From: Paracamarosporium sp. OC-R06-R3 | Lineage: Eukaryota; Ascomycota; Dothideomycetes; Pleosporales; Didymosphaeriaceae | Direction of reading: 5' to 3' | NCBI GenBank assembly: GCA_019828545.1 | Contig: JACVRA010000248.1 | Span: 62,001 to 126,000, forward strand | DNA: 64,000 bases | In this document: in pieces, positions 57,227-64,000 of the stretch | Position numbering within the stretch: the stretch's first letter is position 1 | Layout: the number at the start of each line of letters is the position of its first letter | Position numbers and translations under genes: made by a program | Notes under the pieces: generated by a model | What the model was told of the DNA's origin: nothing | The model's database searches: none | What the model saw: the letters and a program-made list of their open reading frames with translations, nothing else

Positions 57227-60200
57227 ATGGACGGCGTTGATCCGGACGCGCCCACCCACAAGAGGCCCCGTTTGGATTCGGTCAATCCCGTGTATAACGG
57301 CCTTCCCCCTCCACAGCCGCCTCCAGCCCATACCGCCCGACACCCATCACATCCCACTTCGGCCCAGGCTCCCTCACCCCCACCGCCTCGCACCTATCCA
57401 CCTCACAGCTTACCGCATCCCTCCCAGCCATATCCGCCGCCCGCTCTTGGTCCTGGACCCTACGGCCCACCACCACCACCTCCTCCTCCTCCTCCTCCTC
57501 CTCAACCTTCTCCCTCGCTCCCGCCCTCGGATATCCGCCACCTCCCCGACCCCCGGAACGCAATCGCCTCGCCTGGTCGCCGCCCTCATGGCCTCCCCGG
57601 CACTCCGGTGACTCTCCCTGCCAGACACGTCCCCCAAGATACAATCTCCTCCTACCGCACCCCGACGCCGCAGACTACCGCTGCTGCCCCAAACCAGGCC
57701 CCAAGGTCCACCAGCGTCAACATCAGCATCGACGTCAAACGTACAGAGCCTATCGCACCCCAAGGCATGGAGCATGGCGGTCCAAGTCCATGGCCTTCGA
57801 ACCCTGACCCCCATGCCGCCTCCCGCCATGGCAGCATTCCAAATGGCTACAGCACTGCCATGAGTCCTCAGACCGATCCGCAGTTCCACACTCCATCGTT
57901 GCCGCAGACTCCGCACTATGCCCAACCTCAAATGACCGCCTACACCAACGGTCCATACATGGCGCAGTACGGTGCTGGCGCTGCTCAGATACGACGGAAG
58001 CAGGTGCGAGCCACCCAGGCGTGCAATCACTGCCGTTCGCGCAAGCAAAAGTGCGACGAAGCCAGGCCGTGCCAATTCTGCAGAGAGAACAACTTTGACT
58101 GCCAGTACAAGGATGTCCCGCCGCCCAAGTATGTCTATCGTCACGCATGATCCGTGGCTTGTTTGCTGACTGTGTTGAACCAGGCAAGATCGCAGTATGA
58201 TGCAGCTGCAGGACAGTGTCAACAACATTTCCGAGACGCTCAAGAGTTTTGTAGAAAACTTCAATATATGGAAACAGCACGTCGACGGCAAGCTCGCGCA
58301 ACCCAAATTTGCCGCGCATGCGTCCCCCGCGTTTGATCATGCATCGCCGCAGCAGAGTTTTGGCGCCCGCAATTCCGTCGGCGTCGGCGAGCAGCATACG
58401 CCGAGGCTGCCTACTCCTGTCCAAGGACGAAATCAATTCAGCAGGGTCAACAGCATGAAAATGGAGTCCCCAGTCGTCACTCATTCTCACATATCGCCGG
58501 TGCCAGCGCATACGTCGACTACCATCAAAAGAGAACCCCCCCAAGCACACTCAATGCAGCCCAGTACTCCTGCTGATAGTATCGCGACAAACCACACTCA
58601 GATAGTAGTACCGGATCCGGCCAGTGACAATGAGCGAATCGGTCTCAAAGCCGATCACAGGACTCCAGCGCATCGATTGTTCCTCGAGTGGCCTTCCATG
58701 ACGACATTTTGTAACGGCGTACCGTTTATCCAACGACTGGTCCATGAAGGCCATCGCATAGATCAATACCCTATGCTGATGGAACAAGATCGGGGGTTAC
58801 TTCGAGTTTGGGGTGTGGGAGAAGGCCACGATCTCTACGATGGTGCCCATGGCCCCGGCAGTCCCGAAAACTTTTTTGATTCGGACACTCCCTCCCCTGC
58901 TTCCACGAGAGAGGGCCTGTGGGGCTGTCCGCCTATCGATCATTCCAGCCCCAACACCCTGAACGGCGATCATTCGCGACGTGAGCACATTGGAGGTCTT
59001 GGTCCGGATAACAAGCCCGATTTCAGGCCCAGTACCCTATGGGCGCTGTACCAGTCATACCAGGACAACATTCATAACCTGCATCCTTTCCTGAATCCGG
59101 CAAAGCTACGGAGGATGATCCAAGAATTCTCGGATGTATACAGCCCGGACCGCCGCCACAACAGTACCATGTCACCGTCAGCTCTGCCTGAGCGTCTCAA
59201 CGGTGGGCTTAAACGGAAGCGATCGAGCAGCATGTACGGTGACGCCTACGGACATGCGGATGATTTCGCTCGAGGTAGTATCGAACGTTCTCTACGCAAT
59301 GCGATCATCCTCCTCGTCCTTGCGTTGGGCAAAGTCAGCAAGTGGTCGGAGAAATTGCCTCATCCCCAGAGTGATAGAGTGCCAGCAGCAGACGGAACGT
59401 GGGGTTACCATCGAGACTCGCCGCGCTCTGCCACCGAGAGTTTCGGCAGCGAGGCCTCGGATACTCGTGCAAGGAACATGGATATCCTGCCTGGTATGGC
59501 GTACTTCTCCTACGCAACCGATATTCTCGGGAATCAGAACGGTGGCAATACAGTTGCTCATGCACAAGCGATGCTTCTTGCCGCCTTGTACCTGGGACAG
59601 TTTGGTCGGGTTCTCGAAAGCTGGAGCTGGACCAACAATGCTTGCAGAATCTGTTTGGTTCTCATCAGACGCGAGGGCAAGAAGCTCTACCGGAGTAGGA
59701 TTACCCAGAACGCTGCGGGTCAAAATATTGTCGAAGACCCCAACGATGATGACCGCCCGGCTGAAGAACGCCACCGTCTGAACCTGATCAAATGCGTTTA
59801 CTGGACATGTCTGCAGATGGAGAGGTGAGTTCTACGGCCAGTTCCAACATTCCTCTGCTAACACGTTCGCAGTGATATCATTGCCGAGATCAGTGAACTT
59901 CAACCCAGTGCAATCACCCAGTACCAGACCAAAATCGAGTATCCGTCAGGCGTCTATGAGACTTTCGGCGAAGCGATGCCTGAGCTCCGTGAAGCAACTG
60001 AGCATACCAAGAATCTCTTCATCTACTCAAGCCAGATTCATCTACGCGTTATACTCAACGATGCACACAACTCTTTGTACGGTAAGTGCATGCGGCTCTT
60101 GGGTATCTGTTGACCTGGCTAACGCTTCCCAGGCGCTCGACTCGGTTTTGACAGCAACAACATCGATGAGATTGGAGACATGGCACGATCGCATGCTGAA

Positions 60201-60898
60201 CTCCTAGCGACGTGGCGACGCCTCTTACCGGAGCCCTTAGCTTGGGACGATGCGGACCCACCATCCACCGATATCAACATTGCCCGCATGCGCGCAAAGT
60301 ACTACGGTGGATACTACGTAGTCTTACGGCCGCTTTTGTTCAAAGCCATTCACCACATGAAGTTGCCACCTACGGTATCATCGGACAGCAACTCCCCTCT
60401 CCCTGCTACCGATGCTTCATTCAACACCCATCGGGACATTATGGACTTAAGCAACGAGGACAAGAAAGCTCTGTTGATCGTTCAAAGCTGTGTCGAGAGT
60501 GCAATCCAGAGCACAATCGCTTTTGACCGCATCGGTGCCGATCCCAACGATCCATATACGAACTATGAATCCCAAAGAACGTCTCGGCTCATTGTGCCTA
60601 ATATTTTTGGCACGTTACATGCGTAAGAACCCCGGTAGTTACTTCGTGACCCCCGCTGACTCGTTTGTCCAGACAATTCGGAAACATGCTCGTGCTTACT
60701 GCAGTCTACAACTCTCAGATGCGCAAATTCCTTCCGGATAGAAACTGCCTTACCAAGGATATCCTTTCCGCTTTGTTCACGCGAACCCAGGACGTTCTTA
60801 GGGAGATGTCAGGAAACTCTCCAGTTCTATCCCTCGACTACGAGATTTTGGACAACCTAGCACACATGCATAATATTCCGTATCGACGCCGGATTTGA
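57227..60898 (+). CDS. Zn2Cys6 transcription factor with Pro-rich N-terminus (1155 aa)
   Basis: Nuclear regulator, targets unknown. Exons: 57227-58128, 58184-59824, 59873-60081, 60133-60622, 60673-60898; introns are 48-55 bp; total 1155 residues. The start MDGVDPDAPTHKRPRLDSV carries a nuclear-localisation-like KRPR. Residues 20-260 are Pro/His/Ser-rich, with a polyproline run from a CCA/CCT tract near 57468-57503. The Zn2Cys6 motif is at 266-292 (ACNHCRSRKQKCDE, then CQFCRENNFDCQY). It is followed after the first intron by a predicted coiled coil (SMMQLQDSVNNISETLKSFV). A middle-homology fungal transcription factor domain occupies roughly 550-1100 (LWALYQSYQDNIHNLHPFLN, AILLVLALGKVSKWS-type, YFSYATDILGNQNGG, AQAMLLAALYLGQFGRV). 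It resembles a conserved Pezizomycotina C6 factor rather than a cluster-specific one. Confidence 0.92.
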
Positions 60899-62254
60899 GC
60901 GCACACCCGTGGGCGTATCTGGCCCAACAAGTGCCTCAAAGCGTGCTTTACAAATCGGTTGATAAAGACAACGAACGAAATTGGTTCTACTTGGACGACT
61001 CGATTCAACAAGAGCAACAGATAGGGAGCTATCTTCTTACATCATTCACGGCGCAATTGAGCTCTTTTGGTCTTACATAATTATTATATTGGGTGGCAAG
61101 CGCTCGAATTTTTGCACCATTGCATAGGTCACTTTGGTCTCTGGCTACCCTCGACACACAGCTGGGCGGGCATCTGTCGGCTTTCTGCGGGAACATGTAT
61201 ACCCGGATGGGACTTTGAGCTGTTTGGGCTGCGCCATCGGAAGTTTCTTTGGAGCACACTACCTATGTTCATGGTTTATGATATTATCCACTTGGTTATT
61301 TTTTTTACTTGGTCCGTGTACGTACACGCATCGCTTACACATATTTGGTATCTTGGGCGGCAACCAGCGATGGCAGCGTGCCTTGAAAACTTAGTCGCGA
61401 GTCGGTCCGTTCTTGAGCGGCATTGCTGAAATGGGGAGAGATGGAACCTAGTTTACTATAGTTTGTTGGGCGTCGTCGGCTCAGCGGTGAGCTGGGGCGT
61501 TCGCGGTAATTGAAGAGGTTCGGATGCATATGTGCTTGGTCGTCGGGCAAATAACGTTTTTTCCGACAGTGCTAGTGGGTGGGACGACGGCCGGCCGACG
61601 AGGGCTGCTCGATGCAAGGCAGTGCAGATGAGATGCAAAGCTTGTCGGCGGTCCCTGCAGCAGCCAGCGCCCAAGAAAAGACGAAATTAGCTGCCTGTCG
61701 GCGATATACGGCGCATACGCCGCGAGCTAGCTGCTGCACTGCACTGCACTGCACTTCAATACAATGCATTGCACCGCTTCACCTGCCTGCCGACCGCACG
61801 GCCAGGACAGCACAGGATATGTCAGGATACGACAGGATAGATACGACACGACAAGGTAGATTAGATGCACGGCTTCGCCTCCTCTCCTTGCCTCTCGCCT
61901 CCCAGGGAGGCAGTCTCGTATCCCATGCCCATGCCCTGCTATGCCCTGCCATGCCATGCCATAGCATCCCACTCGTCTCTCCCTGCCTCGCATCAAACTC
62001 TACGCACGCAAACCCTATCCCACATCTGCTAGCTCCGCCCCGAGACACGCCCAGGTTTGACCTGACGTCCCATGCCATGCTCCATGGGGCCTGACACGAG
62101 GCGGCCAAACTGCTTGCAGCTAGGGCTTGCGGATGGGCTGCAGGAGCGGAGGGGAGGCCCGGCGGGCGGTGATTCGCTGGGGGTTTGAGGCGTTGATGGA
62201 GGGGGAGACGAGACGGAGATTCGTGCGTGCGTGCGGTGATGAAGGGGATGGGGT

Positions 62255-62283
62255 AGGATGGGATGGGATGGGATGGGATGGGA
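62255..62283 (+). repeat. (GGGAT)n tract
   Basis: About five to six GGGAT pentamers in tandem in the right-hand gene-poor DNA. It is not telomeric in unit (fungal telomeres are usually TTAGGG). Confidence 0.9.
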
Positions 62284-62670
62284 AGCGGCGTGTCGCGCGC
62301 GAGATAGGCACGCTGGGGTGCAGATAGGTATTTGGCACGGAGCACGCACGCACGCACAAGGCAGGATGAAGACGAGATAACGCTTCGCGACGCACCGCTG
62401 CGCAACGCGGGACGGGGACGCCACCCTCAACGACTGGCCGACCGGCCAGTTGGCCGGCGGCGATCAAACATCCAGCTCCACGGCTGGGGTCACGTTATGC
62501 CTGCTCCCAGCGACGATCTTGCTGCCCAATGTGCGCGCTCGATGCCGTTTGCGAGGCTCGATGCGAGCGGGGATGTGCATCCTGCGTCGCGAGATGCGCT
62601 CGTTTGCATGCCGAGTGGGTTGGCGGAGTACCGCTTTGGAGGCGTGAGGTTGCAAGGGGTAGTATTGGAT

Positions 62671-62706
62671 TGCGTTATGTTGCGTTGCGTTGCGTTGTGT
62701 TGTGTA
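62671..62706 (+). repeat. (GCGTT)n tract
   Basis: About seven imperfect five-base units (TGCGT, TATGT, TGTGT variants) in intergenic DNA, running into a TATAC-rich stretch. Confidence 0.8.
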
Positions 62707-63483
62707 TAGTAGGTATACTATGCTATAGTATACCATGCTATGCCGTGCTATACTATACTCCGGTTACGCCTGCTAGCTATCTGTCGTATGCGAGTAAGTG
62801 TAGACAAGACAAGGCACCAAGCGAGTGTTACCACGCGGGCGCGCACTGAGCACAAAGGTACCACGGTACGACGCCGTTAGCCTCCATCTGGCGATCGACC
62901 TTTTTCCTGATGCGGGCCCGCCACGGCCGGTGCGTCGACGTGAGGAAATTCGAAGGCAGTACCGGCAGGGAACGTATACTGTTTCCTGATGGGGAACGAG
63001 ACGAGGGGGGACGCGAGGTGGATTGACGGTGCATGCGTGCCGTGTCCACCACTCGCGTCGGCGCGGCGGCGCCTCTGCTGTGGTCCCGGGTCTAACGGCG
63101 GCGGAAGATACCGGCTGTTTATTTGTTGTGCTGGATCGGGTGAAGATGTGGAGAAGAATCGGGCTTTTGCACGCTACGCCTGCCTGGTCGGCCCCACACG
63201 GCGCGGTGCAGTGCGGATGATACGATGTGGTGTTGTAGCTGAGGTGAGGTGAGGTGGAGGCAGGCTAGCAAAGCACGTGGGCGCGGGGCCGAAGCGCCAG
63301 GCGGCGGAGGTTGGTCCGCAACAAGACGCGAGCGTGCGCGCCTTGTTCGTGTTGTCGGCGGATTTAGAGTTGGGCGTGAGGGGTAATGTTTGCTGCTTGG
63401 GGGTGGATGGCGACGTGAGAGCGGTGTCAAATGCCGTGCCGTGCGTGCATGCATGTGTCGGATCTGCAAGAGGATTGTGTGTA

Positions 63484-63510
63484 GGAGTGGGAGTGGGAGT
63501 GGGAGTGGGA
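63484..63510 (+). repeat. (GGAGTG)n tract
   Basis: Four six-base units in intergenic DNA; no associated gene. Confidence 0.88.
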
Positions 63511-64000
63511 CTGAGGCGTTTGGTCGGCGTCGTGGGGAGCGTTACACGGGCACGTGGTGGCTGCTGAGGCTTGCTGGGCGGGCGGGCGTGCGTGCATACA
63601 TGGTCCTGTCGGTGTTTCAGGAGGATGCGAGCGTGTTGGAGAAAGCTATCTCGAGTACGCTTACTTTGATGTCTGTATTGGGCGTCTTGCGCTAGGTCTT
63701 ACTTCTTACTTCCCTCTTGCGGTGTTGCCTTTGTTACTTGTGGTATGCCGCATCGCATGAGATCATCTCATAGTCTATCGTCTATAGCCTAGACCATGCT
63801 TTGACCACCTCGTTATTACAGTGGCTATTACTCCTCGACCGCATCACCGTGATCACAAACAATGAATCATCGCCCGCATCCAGTAGTTGATAACCGCGGC
63901 TAACGGCGAGTCAGCATCCCTCGACGCATCACACGCAGTGCATATACCCCTTCTACTCGCTCGCTACAGAAGGATGACCACGCACGTCCGTTTCGAGTCC

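Larger units (their letters stand above)
60899..64000. other. Gene desert at the right end, several simple repeats
   Basis: 3.1 kb downstream of the Zn2Cys6 gene with no supported gene. It is GC-rich from 61570, with short repeats: TGCAC-type (61735-61755), CATGCC-type (61920-61965), GGGAT (62255-62283), GCGTT (62671-62706), TATAC/GCTAT-type (62706-62760) and GGAGTG (63484-63510). Open frames are compositional. A gene that starts outside the window could have an exon here that I cannot see. Confidence 0.5.

Noticed and set aside
62255..62283. GGGAT repeats as a possible telomere or subtelomere mark
   Set aside because: The unit is not TTAGGG, the tract is short and sequence continues normally on both sides.

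Overview
The window is a stretch of filamentous ascomycete (Pezizomycotina) chromosome. The evidence is spliced genes with very short GT-AG introns (mostly 40-60 bp), two Zn2Cys6 regulators, P450s, a fungal NLR-type STAND protein and conserved fungal housekeeping proteins. The gene set suggests Dothideomycetes, but that is inference. It contains one 650-bp run of Ns. I rebuilt exons by hand from frame, splice sites and family knowledge. In every multi-exon model the exon lengths sum to a whole number of codons, except the NLR, which is one base short.

Layout. 1-865: 3' end of a P450 (+). 1866-4093: Zn2Cys6 factor (-). 4094-6365: no convincing gene, one possibly decayed reading frame. 6366-6913: small basic nuclear-type protein (+). 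7563-10735: NMA111/HtrA-like nuclear serine protease (+). 11490-13812: predicted secreted amidase (-), divergent from a CmcJ/AsaB-type oxidoreductase (14221-15355, +). 15631-15933: small Cys/Trp-rich hypothetical (-). 16984-20194: NB-ARC/TPR NLR-like protein (+) with a probable one-base frameshift just before the P-loop. 20195-21714: repeat-rich stretch holding the gap. 21715-23184: F-box/LRR-like protein (+). 24167-25622: SAGA subunit HFI1/ADA1 (+), convergent with GCN1 (26121-34408, -). GCN1 shares a 362-bp promoter region with a DHX29/DHX57-type helicase (34771-39517, +). 41792-42299: small acidic protein (-) whose start codon is created by splicing. 43238-44926: secreted, repeat-built Lys/Cys-rich protein (+). 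About 45130-45520: inverted, degenerate copy of that gene's promoter and first exon. 46497-51196: UDP-glucose:glycoprotein glucosyltransferase (-). 51560-52330: small repeats and relics. 52419-54516: complete P450 (-). 54517-57226: GC-rich gene-poor DNA. 57227-60898: second Zn2Cys6 factor (+). 60899-64000: no gene seen.

How the genes relate. The housekeeping core touches transcription (HFI1), translation and its stress control (GCN1 and the DExH helicase, head-to-head) and ER glycoprotein quality control (UGGT). The accessory material (NLR, amidase plus oxidoreductase, secreted repeat protein with its broken mirror copy, dispersed repeats) lies between conserved blocks. I see no complete secondary-metabolite cluster and no viral or bacterial-type system. 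The least ordinary locus is 42990-45520, a secreted modular protein flanked by an inverted pseudogene copy of its own 5' end.
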